From: CASFRF01 sp031549345
GTDB lineage: Bacteria > Verrucomicrobiota > Lentisphaeria > Victivallales > Victivallaceae
Assembly (NCBI GenBank): GCA_031549345.1
Contig: JAVBPY010000008.1
Span: 54,591-118,590 of the forward strand
Direction: 5' to 3'
DNA: 64,000 nucleotides
A program made the translations under genes and the position numbers. Below, in pieces: positions 25,405 through 34,458 of this stretch. Under the pieces are notes generated by a model. That model was not told where the DNA came from and searched no databases. It was given only the letters and a program-made list of their open reading frames with translations. Every line of letters starts with the position of its first letter. Positions within the stretch are counted from its first letter, which is position 1.

Positions 25405-25910
25405 GACACCACCGCCTTTTCTGTTTCCGCTTCCGCCGCCGGGGCCGGGCGCACAATTTTTATGGGGAGCTCCGCCGAGCGGCTCTCTGTTTCGATCCGT
25501 TTCTGCGCGAGAATGCCGACGGCTTCGAGGATGCCGTCCATCATCGCCTCCGGGCGCGGCGGGCAGCCGGGGACGTAGACGTCCACCGGAATTACTTCGC
25601 CCACACCGCCGTAGATATTGTAACACCCGGAGAACACGCCGCCCGTTGCGGGGCAAACGCCCATCGCCACCACGACTTTGGGGGACGGCATTTGTTCGTA
25701 TACGTTCTGAAGCACCCGTTTGTTGCGGTGATTCAGCGAGCCTGTAACCACCAGCACGTCGGCGTGCTTGGGGTTTCCTGTGTGGACGACGCCGAAGCGC
25801 TCCACATCGTACATCGGCGTAAGGCACGCCAGGAATTCAATGTCGCAGCCGTTGCAGCTGTTGCAGTTGAAGTGTACGACCCAAGGGGATTTCGCGGTTG
25901 CTTTTGTCAT
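25401..25910 (-). CDS. echC: Ech-type hydrogenase small subunit (NuoB-like)
   Basis: A 169 aa subunit that holds the single [4Fe-4S] cluster next to the NiFe site. Ligand Cys are visible in FNCNSCNGCDIEFLAC, MGVCPATGG and VPGCPPRPE, as in EchC/CooL and NuoB. The true start is the ATG at 25910 with GGAG six nt upstream; the in-frame extension to 26087 has no family sequence and overlaps echB. Stop overlaps echD. Confidence 0.93.
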   Translation of the reverse strand: MTKATAKSPWVVHFNCNSCNGCDIEFLACLTPMYDVERFGVVHTGNPKHADVLVVTGSLNHRNKRVLQNVYEQMPSPKVVVAMGVCPATGGVFSGCYNIYGGVGEVIPVDVYVPGCPPRPEAMMDGILEAVGILAQKRIETESRSAELPIKIVRPAPAAEAETEKAVVS

Positions 25911-25912
25911 TT

Positions 25913-26782
25913 TCAGCTCCACAGCCAGATCAGGTTGGCCAGCCCCAGCGTGAGGGGAATCAGCCACATATAACGGAGCATCCATCCCGGCGTCAGACGC
26001 GAAAACGCGTTGTCCACCACAAGGATGAATACGAACACCACGCTTTCCAGCCCGAACCCGATCCACAGGTTCGTGTGCCAGAAGCACATCACAAGGCCGA
26101 AGAAAATCGCGACTTCATAAAAGTGCGCAACCTCCAGTATGCCGAGGAACGGGCCGGAGTATTCCAGCGTAACGCCTTTCACGATCTCCTGGTGCGCGTG
26201 GTGCGACGTGGAGACGTCGAACGGCGATTTGTTCATCTCAATCGCCAGCACACAGACAAAACCGAGGAACAAAAGCGGCATCGAAACCAAGAGCGGCACG
26301 CTCCCTTTCATCACTTCCGATCCGAGGAAGCTCCCGTCGCGCAAATAGATGGCCAGAATCAAAACCAGGAGCAACGGCTCGTATGCGAGAATCTGGAGGA
26401 TCTTTCTCTGGCTGCCGATCCAACTGTACGGCGAACGCACGCTCATGGCCCCCAGGATCAGGCAGATGGACGAGAACGCGTGAATCAGAAGAACCATCAG
26501 CAAATCCTGCCCCAGCGTCAGCATAATCAACGTGAGCAGCATGAACGCCAGGTGCAGAACCGCGTAGAGAATCTGCGGACGGTGCAAAACAATCGGCTCT
26601 TTGCCGAACAGTTTGAACAAATCGTAGAACGGTTGGAGGAGGGGCGGCCCTATCCGCCCCTGCATCCGCGCGGTGAGGACGCGGTCGAGCCCCATGACGA
26701 GCCCGCCGGCAATGGGCGCAAGGAGCAGCGCCGCAAGGGTCAGGACATATTTCTGTCCCAGAAAGTCGAGAATTTCCTGCAT
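25913..26782 (-). CDS. echB: Ech-type hydrogenase membrane subunit B (NuoH-like)
   Basis: A 289 aa membrane protein of the complex I subunit 1 family that joins the hydrogenase module to the ion pump. Seen are about eight hydrophobic helices, the loop RMQGRIGPPLLQPFYDLFKL that lines the quinone-side cavity in NuoH, and EMNKSPFDVSTSHHAHQEIVKG, a conserved acidic loop. A TTG three codons upstream is possible, but GGAG at 26796-26793 is adjacent to it and 10 nt from the ATG at 26782, so I chose the ATG. Confidence 0.94.
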   Translation of the reverse strand: MQEILDFLGQKYVLTLAALLLAPIAGGLVMGLDRVLTARMQGRIGPPLLQPFYDLFKLFGKEPIVLHRPQILYAVLHLAFMLLTLIMLTLGQDLLMVLLIHAFSSICLILGAMSVRSPYSWIGSQRKILQILAYEPLLLVLILAIYLRDGSFLGSEVMKGSVPLLVSMPLLFLGFVCVLAIEMNKSPFDVSTSHHAHQEIVKGVTLEYSGPFLGILEVAHFYEVAIFFGLVMCFWHTNLWIGFGLESVVFVFILVVDNAFSRLTPGWMLRYMWLIPLTLGLANLIWLWS

Positions 26783-26801
26783 ATTTTTCAAACTCCGTGT
26801 T

Positions 26802-28748
26802 TTAAAAACTGTGAATGGTGCTTCCGATCATGACGATGATGATCAGCCAGGCAATCCAGCTTAAACACCGGGAAACGATCGTTTCGTTGACGATGCCGCG
26901 AAAATAAACGCTGGAAATCACCGCGTGTTCCGTCTTGTCCTCGAGGGAATGGAAATCGTAGGAGCGGATATCTCCCCCTTTTTTCAGTTCCTCGAAACTC
27001 ACGTTCTCGCCGCAGAGGTACGGGCGGCGGACGCTTTTGGTGTTGAAGCGCCGCCAGAAGACAAAGTAGTACAGCAGGAGCGAAAGGGCGAGGACGCCGT
27101 ACAACAGGAACGCCGGGTAATAGAAATTCCCGATGTCATGAAACGCACGCCAATCGATATCGCGTCCGTGGAAAACCGCGTCGGCCATCGGCGAGAAGAA
27201 CGATTTGAAAATCCACATCGTCGATCCGCCGGTGATCAAAATAAGCACCGAGAGGATGGTCAGCGCCCAGCGGACGGAAGGCTCGATCTCCTCCTGCGGG
27301 AACGATTCGTGGTAACCGGTGTTCTGCATCCGGCCGATCCACTTGGCCCAGAAGAAGACCGTCAGCGCACTGCCGAGGACGAGGAAGACGAGCAGCGAAG
27401 GCGTCCGTATGGTCGCTTCGATCGCCAGCCATTTGCTCAAGAGCATTCCGAACGGCGGCAGGAGCATCGACATCATGCCCAGGAGCGCCACGCAGGTGGT
27501 GAAGGGCATTTTGAAGAGCATGCCGTCCATCGCTTCGATATCGCGGCTGCCGATTTTCTGCTCGATGTTCCCCACGCAGAGGAAGAGGAGCCCCTTGGAA
27601 ATGGCGTGGAATGTGATGATCGCCAGCCCCGCCGCGTACGCCAGCGGCGTATTCATCCCCGCGCAGGCGACGACCAGCCCCAAGTTCGATATCGTCGAGT
27701 ACGCAAGTACTTTTTTCGCGTTGCTCTGGGTACACGCCAGGAGCGCGCCGCCGACGAACGTGAGCGCGCCGGCGAACGCCACCACCATCATGGCCCGTTC
27801 GTCGTGGAAGCCCGGGGTGATGCGGAGCACCAGATATACCCCCGCCTTGACCATGGTCGCGGCGTGGAGCATGGCGGAAACCGGCGTGGGTGCAACCATC
27901 GCCCCCAGGAGCCAGCTCTGGAAGGGGAAGAGCGCCGACTTGGTGAATGCCGCCACGCAAAGAAGGAGCGCCGGCAGGAGCATGACGCCGTGTCCGCTGA
28001 GGAGTTCGCTGAAGCTTTCGCCGCCGGTCTGAATTTTGACGAGCATCACACCGAGAATCAGAAGCGTGCCGCCGAAGCTGTTGATGAGCAACGCGCGGAC
28101 GGCGTTGATCCGCCGCGCATCGCCGCCATCCTGGCCGATAAGGGCGTAGGAGCACAGCGTTGTCGCTTCCCAGAAGAAAGAGAACCACGAAAGGTTTTCC
28201 GAAATAACCAGTCCCGACATGAACCCGAGGAACGCGATGAAGAAGAAGAAGAATCTTCCCAGCGATCCCGCGCCCTCCGGCGCGTGGTGCGCATGGCGTT
28301 TCATATAGCCGATCGAGAATACAAGAATCGTCGAACCGACCACCGTCGTTACTGCAAGGAGGATGCGCGCGAGGTTGTCGATCCGGAAAAGGACGATCTC
28401 CTCGTGCCCGCCCGCCCCGGGGATGAAGTGCATGGCCGCCGCCATGGCCAGCTGCGCCACGCCCATCAGGATGATCCAGAAATTCCGGATGCGGATGGCG
28501 ATGGCGAGAATCACGCCGATCATCAAGAGTTCCAGGAGCCCGCCGATCCATTCCAGCTTTGCGGGAATCGAAAGCTGGAAGACGTTATCGGGCGCGTTTC
28601 CCGGTATCAGCACGGCGGCGACGCCGCAGGCGGTAACCGCCAGCGCGCAAAATACAATCAATCCGGTGCGCAGTTTGTCGCTTTTGGCCCGGAAGGCCAA
28701 CGCGGCGCAAAGCAGCGGCAACCCCAACAATGTCCAGAGAATAGGCAT
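26802..28748 (-). CDS. echA: Ech-type hydrogenase ion-pumping subunit A (NuoL/Mrp-like)
   Basis: A 648 aa antiporter-type subunit that moves H+ or Na+ as the hydrogenase turns over. About 16 membrane segments are predicted. Family features include the Glu-helix FFWEATTLCSYALIG near residue 190, the Lys-containing FTKSALFPFQSWLLGAM near 265 and PTPVSAMLHAATMVKAGVYL near 285, all typical of NuoL/EchA. It starts 3 nt after hypB. The pumped ion cannot be told from sequence by eye. Confidence 0.93.
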   Translation of the reverse strand: MPILWTLLGLPLLCAALAFRAKSDKLRTGLIVFCALAVTACGVAAVLIPGNAPDNVFQLSIPAKLEWIGGLLELLMIGVILAIAIRIRNFWIILMGVAQLAMAAAMHFIPGAGGHEEIVLFRIDNLARILLAVTTVVGSTILVFSIGYMKRHAHHAPEGAGSLGRFFFFFIAFLGFMSGLVISENLSWFSFFWEATTLCSYALIGQDGGDARRINAVRALLINSFGGTLLILGVMLVKIQTGGESFSELLSGHGVMLLPALLLCVAAFTKSALFPFQSWLLGAMVAPTPVSAMLHAATMVKAGVYLVLRITPGFHDERAMMVVAFAGALTFVGGALLACTQSNAKKVLAYSTISNLGLVVACAGMNTPLAYAAGLAIITFHAISKGLLFLCVGNIEQKIGSRDIEAMDGMLFKMPFTTCVALLGMMSMLLPPFGMLLSKWLAIEATIRTPSLLVFLVLGSALTVFFWAKWIGRMQNTGYHESFPQEEIEPSVRWALTILSVLILITGGSTMWIFKSFFSPMADAVFHGRDIDWRAFHDIGNFYYPAFLLYGVLALSLLLYYFVFWRRFNTKSVRRPYLCGENVSFEELKKGGDIRSYDFHSLEDKTEHAVISSVYFRGIVNETIVSRCLSWIAWLIIIVMIGSTIHSF

Positions 28749-28751
28749 GGG

Positions 28752-29540
28752 TTACTTCTTTTTTTCCATAAATGTTTCAAGGTATTCTATCCAACGGTCC
28801 ATACCCTGGCCGTTGCGGACGGAGACTTCAAAAATCCGGCATGCCGGATGGATCTTTTCCATATTCCTGCGGCAGAGTGCGGCATCCCAGCCGAGAACAT
28901 CGGCAAGGTCGGTTTTCGTCAGGAGCACAATGTCGGCCGCGGCGAAAAGAGCGGGATACTTGAGGGGCTTTTCCTCCCCCTCCGGCGTGGAAAGGAGGGC
29001 GACTTTTGCGTTTTCCCCCAGGTCGAACGCCGTGGGGCAGACAAGGTTTCCCACGTTTTCGATCAGCAGGAGTTTCGTCCCTTCCGGGAGCGCAACCGGG
29101 AGGACCGCGGCGATTTGCTCCGCGTTCAGGTGGCAGCTCTCGAGGGTTTCGATCGCCGTTACCGTCGCGCCGCGCGCCCGAAGGCGTTCCGCATCCAGTT
29201 CCCCGTATTGATCGCCCACGATCACCGCCGTGGGGACGTTTGCGTCGCGCAGGAGCTCCAACGTCCGCTCCAGAAGCGCCGTTTTACCGGAGCCCGGCGA
29301 GGAAATGATGTTCAGCGCCGTGATGCCGCGCGCTTTGAAAAGCGCCCGGTTTTCTTCCGCCGCGCGGTCGTTCGCCGCCAGAATCGCCGTCTCCAGCGCC
29401 ACCGTCCGCCGGTCGTGATGGCGATGTTCGTGGTCGTGGTGATGATCATGGTGGTGTTCATGGCCATGGGGATGGTCGTGCCCGTGTCCGTGGTCGTGGT
29501 GGTGATGATGCGCCTCGGCGCATCGGCAATTTTTACACAT
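28752..29540 (-). CDS. hypB: Hydrogenase nickel-insertion GTPase HypB
   Basis: GTPase that with HypA delivers Ni2+ to the hydrogenase large subunit. The 262 aa product begins MCKNCRC, the CxxCxC high-affinity metal site. It continues with a His-rich tract in which 21 of 34 residues are His, then the P-loop SSPGSGKTALLE and VGNLVCP and LTKTDL motifs. The His tract suggests nickel storage, as in HypB of rhizobia. The ATG at 29540 lies within the end of hypA (8-nt overlap); the longer frame upstream is spurious. Confidence 0.96.
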   Translation of the reverse strand: MCKNCRCAEAHHHHHDHGHGHDHPHGHEHHHDHHHDHEHRHHDRRTVALETAILAANDRAAEENRALFKARGITALNIISSPGSGKTALLERTLELLRDANVPTAVIVGDQYGELDAERLRARGATVTAIETLESCHLNAEQIAAVLPVALPEGTKLLLIENVGNLVCPTAFDLGENAKVALLSTPEGEEKPLKYPALFAAADIVLLTKTDLADVLGWDAALCRRNMEKIHPACRIFEVSVRNGQGMDRWIEYLETFMEKKK

Positions 29541-29886
29541 CCTGTTCCACCTCAATTTGTTGCAGTACAAGTTCGCGACCGTTGAGCCGGGTGAGGCTTT
29601 CACTGCCGCACATGGCGCATTGGCCGATTGGTTTTTCCGTTTCCGTTTCCGCGCCGCATGCACGGCATTGCAGCCGGAGCGGCAAAAGCTCGATCAACAA
29701 CGCGCACCCCGCCGGGTCTTCGCCCGCCGCTTCCAACGCCAGGGGCCAGGCAAAACGGAGGGCCTCCGGGTCCACGCCGCCAAGGCGTCCCAAGCGCAGC
29801 GTCGCGCTCACAATTCGCCCGCCATTCCGGCTTTTGTAGTCCTTTAATGTATCCATAATGGATTGCGCCACAGAAAGTTCGTGCAT
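29533..29886 (-). CDS. hypA: Hydrogenase nickel-metallochaperone HypA
   Basis: A 117 aa nickel carrier that partners HypB. The N-terminal MHELSVAQSIM provides the His2 nickel ligand, and CRAC-(n)-CAMC forms the structural zinc site. The ATG at 29886 is 1 nt from the hypE stop; the upstream extension in frame lacks family sequence. Confidence 0.95.
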   Translation of the reverse strand: MHELSVAQSIMDTLKDYKSRNGGRIVSATLRLGRLGGVDPEALRFAWPLALEAAGEDPAGCALLIELLPLRLQCRACGAETETEKPIGQCAMCGSESLTRLNGRELVLQQIEVEQDV

Positions 29887-29887
29887 A

Positions 29888-30850
29888 TCAGCAAATCCTC
29901 GGCACGGGGTCGCCCTCGGGCTGGATAAGGAGGCGGAGCGCTCCCCATTCGCCGCGCCGCGTAACACGCCCTGTTCCCGTTCGCACAATGCCGATCGCGC
30001 AGGCCGCGGGGTGCAGCATTTTCCATTTTTCCAAAATTACTCCGGCGCATTCCGGGGCGACGACGGCGAGCATCCGCCCTTCGCACGCGCTGAACAAGGG
30101 GTCGACACCGAGCAACGCCGCCGCCGCCGCCGTTTCCGGGGCGATGGGGAACGCCGCGTCGTCCAGTTCAATATCAAACAGAGTGTCTTCAACTATTTCC
30201 GCAAGCACGCCGCCCACGCCGCCGCGCGTCGGATCGCGCATAAACTTAACGCCTTCATCCGGCAGGGCCTCGACCCATTTGTGTAGCATTCCGCAGTCGC
30301 TTCGCAATCCATGCATGCCGTGCCGCGCCCCGAGAATTGCCATGCCGTGATCCCCCGCCGTTCCCGACAGAAGCACCACATCATTCGGCGCAATGCGTTC
30401 ACGCCCAAGCCGAAAACGGCCGGGGGCGCCGAGGCCCGCCGTATTCAGGTAAATGCCGTCCGCGCCGCCGCGCGGAACCACTTTCGTGTCCCCGGTGGCG
30501 ATGGAGATTCCGCAGTCGGCGGCTGTTTCGCGCACGGAGTCGAGGATGCGGGAAAGGTGCTCGCGCGGAAATCCCTCCTCCAAAATCATCGCAAGGCTTA
30601 AAAATTGCGGAATACCGCCGGCCATAAGCACGTCGTTGACCGTTCCGCAAACCGCGAGTTTGCCGATGTCGCCACCGGGAAAGAAGCAGGGACTCACCAC
30701 AAAGCTGTCCGTCGAGAAAACCCAGCCGCCGGGGAGCGTCGCCCCGTCCGGAAGTCCGGCCAGGGGACCGTTGCCGAAGCGTGGGAGAATTTCCTTTCGG
30801 ATGAGCTCGTTCGCGGCCCGCCCGCCTCCGCCGTGCGCCAGTGTGATCAT
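29888..30850 (-). CDS. hypE: Hydrogenase maturation protein HypE
   Basis: Dehydrates the thiocarbamate on its C-terminal Cys to the cyanide ligand of the NiFe site. The 320 aa product starts MITLAHGGGGRAANELI, has TVNDVLMAGG and GDTKVVPRG of the PurM-like ATPase fold, and ends in PRIC, with the acceptor Cys as the last residue. It overlaps hypD by ATGA. Confidence 0.96.
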   Translation of the reverse strand: MITLAHGGGGRAANELIRKEILPRFGNGPLAGLPDGATLPGGWVFSTDSFVVSPCFFPGGDIGKLAVCGTVNDVLMAGGIPQFLSLAMILEEGFPREHLSRILDSVRETAADCGISIATGDTKVVPRGGADGIYLNTAGLGAPGRFRLGRERIAPNDVVLLSGTAGDHGMAILGARHGMHGLRSDCGMLHKWVEALPDEGVKFMRDPTRGGVGGVLAEIVEDTLFDIELDDAAFPIAPETAAAAALLGVDPLFSACEGRMLAVVAPECAGVILEKWKMLHPAACAIGIVRTGTGRVTRRGEWGALRLLIQPEGDPVPRIC

Positions 30851-31893
30851 ACGGCGACCTCCCGGAAAAGCCAGGCGGCGGAACACGCGCCCTCGGCACT
30901 TACCATACAGGCACCGACCGGGTGTTCCGGCGTACAGGAACGTCCGAAAAGGGGGCATGCCTCCGGCGCGATCCGACCGCGCAGAACATCGCCGCAGCGG
31001 CAGGGGGTGGCGGATTCCGGAATAAATGCGAGATCGTATTTTTTTGCCGCGTCGAATGCGGCATATGCGTCGCGGATACGCCACCCGCCGCGCGGAATAA
31101 TGCCGAGGCCGCGCCAGGGGCTGTCCGTATGTTCAAAGAAACGGTCGATCAACATGGCTGCGGTCCGGTTGCCGCCGGGGGCGACCCATGCGGCGTAGGG
31201 GTTAAGAAGAACGCTTTCACCGCGCCCGATTGTTTCGAGCAAAAGCTGCGTCGCGCGGAGGATGTCTTCCGCCCCGAATCCGGCGATCACCCCCGGCAGC
31301 GGGAGATGTGCGTACCCTTTTTCGCCGACGATCGAACCGACATGGCCCGGCAGGAGAAATCCCGCGATGTTCGTTTCGCGGTCTTCTGCCAACGCGTCCA
31401 ACGCCGGGCGCAGATGCTTAAAATCGCTCAAGAGGGAAAAATTCGTTGTATTTTCATGTTGCGCCGTCTCCAGGAGCGCCGCGCCCACGGCCAACGTCGG
31501 CGCGAAGCCGACCGCCGCGAAAACCACCTCGCGCGAGGGGTTTTCCCGGGCGAAATCCAGCGCTTCCTCCGGGGAGTACACCACCAGGAGGTTGGATTCT
31601 CCGCGAAGTGAAATTCCCTTGGAGTCGGGGATGCGGAGGAGATCGCCGAACAGCGCCAGCGTTACGCCGCGATGCGCGAGCGCGCGCACGTGATCAATAA
31701 ATCCCGCGTGCGAAACGCACACAGGGCAACCGGGGCCGGAGACAAGGCGCACGTTTTCCGGCAAAACCGCCCGCAAGCCATAGCGGGCGATGGCGGCGCT
31801 GTGGCTGCCGCAAACTTCCATCAACGTCGTTTGGGGTAGAGGTTCGGCGGCGCGCCGCAAAGTGTCGCGCCAGAATGCGGCGTCGCGTGTCAT
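30847..31893 (-). CDS. hypD: Hydrogenase maturation protein HypD
   Basis: Iron-sulfur scaffold on which, with HypC, the Fe(CN)2CO centre is assembled. The 348 aa product shows MEVCGSHSAAIARYG (Fe site), SGPGCPVCVS (redox Cys pair), GFLLPGHVGSIVG, and the C-terminal Cys set TPCRCGDVLRG and ACPLFGRSC that ligate the [4Fe-4S] cluster. The ATG at 31893 overlaps hypC by four bases. Confidence 0.96.
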   Translation of the reverse strand: MTRDAAFWRDTLRRAAEPLPQTTLMEVCGSHSAAIARYGLRAVLPENVRLVSGPGCPVCVSHAGFIDHVRALAHRGVTLALFGDLLRIPDSKGISLRGESNLLVVYSPEEALDFARENPSREVVFAAVGFAPTLAVGAALLETAQHENTTNFSLLSDFKHLRPALDALAEDRETNIAGFLLPGHVGSIVGEKGYAHLPLPGVIAGFGAEDILRATQLLLETIGRGESVLLNPYAAWVAPGGNRTAAMLIDRFFEHTDSPWRGLGIIPRGGWRIRDAYAAFDAAKKYDLAFIPESATPCRCGDVLRGRIAPEACPLFGRSCTPEHPVGACMVSAEGACSAAWLFREVAV

Positions 31894-32117
31894 TGGCCGA
31901 GTCCCGCCTTCAATTCGGCGAAGATGCGAAGGTTTTCCTCCGCCGCTTCCGTGGAGATTTTTTCGATGGCGTATCCGGCATGAACAAGAACATAGTCGCC
32001 CACAGCGCAATCCTCCAGGAGGCGCAAACTGACACGGCGTTCGACCCCGTCGCATTCGGCCATGCCGCGGTGCTCCGGCAGGAGCGATTTTATTTTCATT
32101 GGATAGGCGATGCACAT
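31890..32117 (-). CDS. hypC: Hydrogenase maturation chaperone HypC
   Basis: A 75 aa chaperone that carries the Fe(CN)2CO unit from HypD to the large subunit. The N-terminal MCIAYPMKI provides the essential Cys2, and VGDYVLVHAGYAIEKI is the family core. It overlaps hypF by 22 nt and hypD by four. Confidence 0.95.
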   Translation of the reverse strand: MCIAYPMKIKSLLPEHRGMAECDGVERRVSLRLLEDCAVGDYVLVHAGYAIEKISTEAAEENLRIFAELKAGLGQ

Positions 32118-34360
32118 TCGTATTTTTCTTTCGTTTCGTCACGTGAATAATTTACACCCGAAATCCGGAAATGCAACCCGCTCCAGACGCACTGCCCCGC
32201 TGCCAGCCCCGCATCGTTCGGAGGAATGAGCGAAGGGAGAATGACTTCAAAATCACTCCGGCGGAGTTCTTCAAGGACAAGGCGCGTCAGGAGGCGGTTC
32301 TGAAATACCCCCCCTGTGAGGAGAACGCGCCGCCCTCCCGTGCGTGCGCGCCCATAATCGGCCATGCGTTTCGCCGCGCAAGCGAGGGTGCGGTGGAAAT
32401 CCAGCGCGGGTGTGGCGGAAAGCTCCGTGTCCAAAAACAATGGCGTCCAGTCCATATACAAACAAGATGAGCGTATATCTTCGCGCCAGGGGAGGATTTT
32501 TCCGCTCCATGCTCCCTCGCGGAGGGCGCGCGATTCCAGCAGAATCGCCGCTTGTCCTTCGTAACTCACCCTTGCGGGGGCAATTCCGATGTGGGCGGAA
32601 AAGGCGTCGAACAGTCGTCCCGCCGCGTGGCTTTGAGGCGCGTTAACATTGTTACGGCACTGGAAGTCGATCTCCGGATCGGTACCCAGCCCCGCCGCGA
32701 AACGCCGTCCCGCGAGCTGGCGGTACGGTTCGCGGATGGCCCGTTCGCCGCCGGGGAGGGGCGCAGCCGCAAAGGTTGCAAGCCGCCGCCCGCTTTCCGG
32801 GCCTACAAAGAGGAGCTCCGCGCCCCAGAGGAGGCCATCCGGACCCAGGCCGTTGCCGTCGAACACCAGCGCGAGGATTTCTTCTTCCGCGCCGTCCTCG
32901 AGCCACCCTGCGAGGGCGTGGGCGTAATGGTGCGGCACCGCAATGGCCGGAATGCCCAGTTTGTTCGCCAATTTGCGCCCGAAAATGGCGGACGCGTAGT
33001 CGGGGTGGAGGTCGAACGCCAGTACTTCCGGCGCTTCAGTGAGTTGTTCGAGCGTCTTTTGCACGGCGTGTTCCCACGCAAGTTCTGTGGCGGCGTCCTC
33101 CAACTCCCCATGGTGCGGGGAGAGGAGGAGTGCTCCTCCGCCGGTGAAGGCAAATGTGTTTTTAAGCGCTCCTCCGAGGGCAAGAACGCGGCGATCAAAG
33201 GGAAGTTTGCGAAAGTCGATGCGCCACGGCGCGCCGCGCCCGCGCCGCCAGAATTGGGGCGTTCCGGCATGGACAACGGCGAGCGAGTCATCGTGCCGCC
33301 AGAGAATTTCGCGGTTGTGATCGACAACGAAGTCGACGCCTTCCAGATTCCGGCGCGCCTCCTTTCCATCCAATGCCGGGGGCTCCGAGGCGCGGTTGCC
33401 GCTGGTCGCGATCAAGAAATCCCCGTCGAAATGGTGAAACAAAATTTCGTGCAGGGGGGACGAAGGGAGCATCACGCCGATCTCCCACGGCCGGTCCGGG
33501 TTTACTGCGGGCCACGGTTCTTCCGGGAAATGAAGGAGCACGACGGGGGCCTCCGGCGAAGCGAGGAGCTTTTCTTCCTCCATATCGAACACAGCGTTTC
33601 GGCGTAAAATTTCAAGCGAACGCGCCATCAACGCCAGCGGTTTGCGGGGACGATGCTTGAACACACGCAATCGCTTCACGGCTTCCGGCGAACGCGGATC
33701 GGCCAGAAGGTGGAATCCGCCGACACCTTTCAGCGCGAGTAATCCCCCTTTTTTTAACATTTCCGCCGCTTCCGCCAAATTCCCGTCGAGGCGCGGTCCG
33801 CATCGGGGGCAACTGATCCCTTCGATATGAAACCGCCGGTCGGCCGGGTCTTCGTATTCGCGGCGGCAGTCGGGACAAAGGGGGAAGTCGCGCCACGCGG
33901 TGTTGCGCCGTTCGTAAGGGAGCGCGTCGATCACCGAGGCGCGCGGACCGCACTCCCCGCAACTGTTGAAGGCATAGAGGAAACGGCGGTCGGCGGGATT
34001 GAATGTTTCTTCCCGGCACATCGGACACATCGCCCGGTCGGCGGGGGTAAGAAGATTGACGCCGCGCGCGTTCGCGGGAGAGTCGGCGATTATAAACGCG
34101 CCTCGCGTCGATTCGATCCATCGGTCGCGGATCTGGAGCGGGTGTTCGACGCGGCTGCCGGGCGGGAACGATATTTCCAGCGCCGCGCAGCAGGCCTCCA
34201 CCGCGCCGGGATCTCCCTCTAGGACGAGCTCAAGCGAGGCGGCGGAGTTCACGGCGCTTCCGTGCAGCCCAAACGCGTGCGCCAGCCGGAAAAGGGCCGG
34301 ACGCATCCCCACCCCTTCGACCACGCCGCGCAGAATAATTGTCCGTTGCAGATACGACAT
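32096..34360 (-). CDS. hypF: Carbamoyltransferase HypF
   Basis: Transfers carbamoyl from carbamoyl phosphate to HypE, the first step of cyanide ligand synthesis. The 754 aa product has the expected order: acylphosphatase domain (GVVEGVGMRPALFRLA), zinc-finger repeats (CPMCREE, CGECGPR, CPDCRREYEDPADRRFH, CPRCGP), YrdC-like domain (about 200-380) and Kae1-like domain with DLHPDYAS and HHYAHALA. It ends with PPNDAGLAAGQ. First gene of the operon, preceded by GGAGG 12 nt upstream; I found no convincing promoter in the 98-nt divergent gap. Confidence 0.96.
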   Translation of the reverse strand: MSYLQRTIILRGVVEGVGMRPALFRLAHAFGLHGSAVNSAASLELVLEGDPGAVEACCAALEISFPPGSRVEHPLQIRDRWIESTRGAFIIADSPANARGVNLLTPADRAMCPMCREETFNPADRRFLYAFNSCGECGPRASVIDALPYERRNTAWRDFPLCPDCRREYEDPADRRFHIEGISCPRCGPRLDGNLAEAAEMLKKGGLLALKGVGGFHLLADPRSPEAVKRLRVFKHRPRKPLALMARSLEILRRNAVFDMEEEKLLASPEAPVVLLHFPEEPWPAVNPDRPWEIGVMLPSSPLHEILFHHFDGDFLIATSGNRASEPPALDGKEARRNLEGVDFVVDHNREILWRHDDSLAVVHAGTPQFWRRGRGAPWRIDFRKLPFDRRVLALGGALKNTFAFTGGGALLLSPHHGELEDAATELAWEHAVQKTLEQLTEAPEVLAFDLHPDYASAIFGRKLANKLGIPAIAVPHHYAHALAGWLEDGAEEEILALVFDGNGLGPDGLLWGAELLFVGPESGRRLATFAAAPLPGGERAIREPYRQLAGRRFAAGLGTDPEIDFQCRNNVNAPQSHAAGRLFDAFSAHIGIAPARVSYEGQAAILLESRALREGAWSGKILPWREDIRSSCLYMDWTPLFLDTELSATPALDFHRTLACAAKRMADYGRARTGGRRVLLTGGVFQNRLLTRLVLEELRRSDFEVILPSLIPPNDAGLAAGQCVWSGLHFRISGVNYSRDETKEKYECASPIQ

Positions 34361-34458
34361 AAGAATAGTTTACCTCCGAACGCGAAATTTTACAAGTACA
34401 CTTATTGCAATCGCGTAAAACCGTGTTAAGTTAAACCCCAAGAAGCAGGAGATAATGC

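Noticed and set aside
29400..29520. Short tandem repeat resembling a microsatellite or CRISPR-like array
   Set aside because: It is the His-codon tract of hypB; there are no spacers or fixed-length repeats.
26925..29585. Plus-strand frame of 886 codons opposite echA and hypB
   Set aside because: Low-complexity Arg/Glu/His sequence, no ribosome site, and the sense strand encodes clear family proteins.
34361..34458. Promoters in the hypF/moxR divergent gap
   Set aside because: TTGCAA at 34405-34410 is present, but neither direction gives a credible -10 at 16-18 bp, so none is listed.
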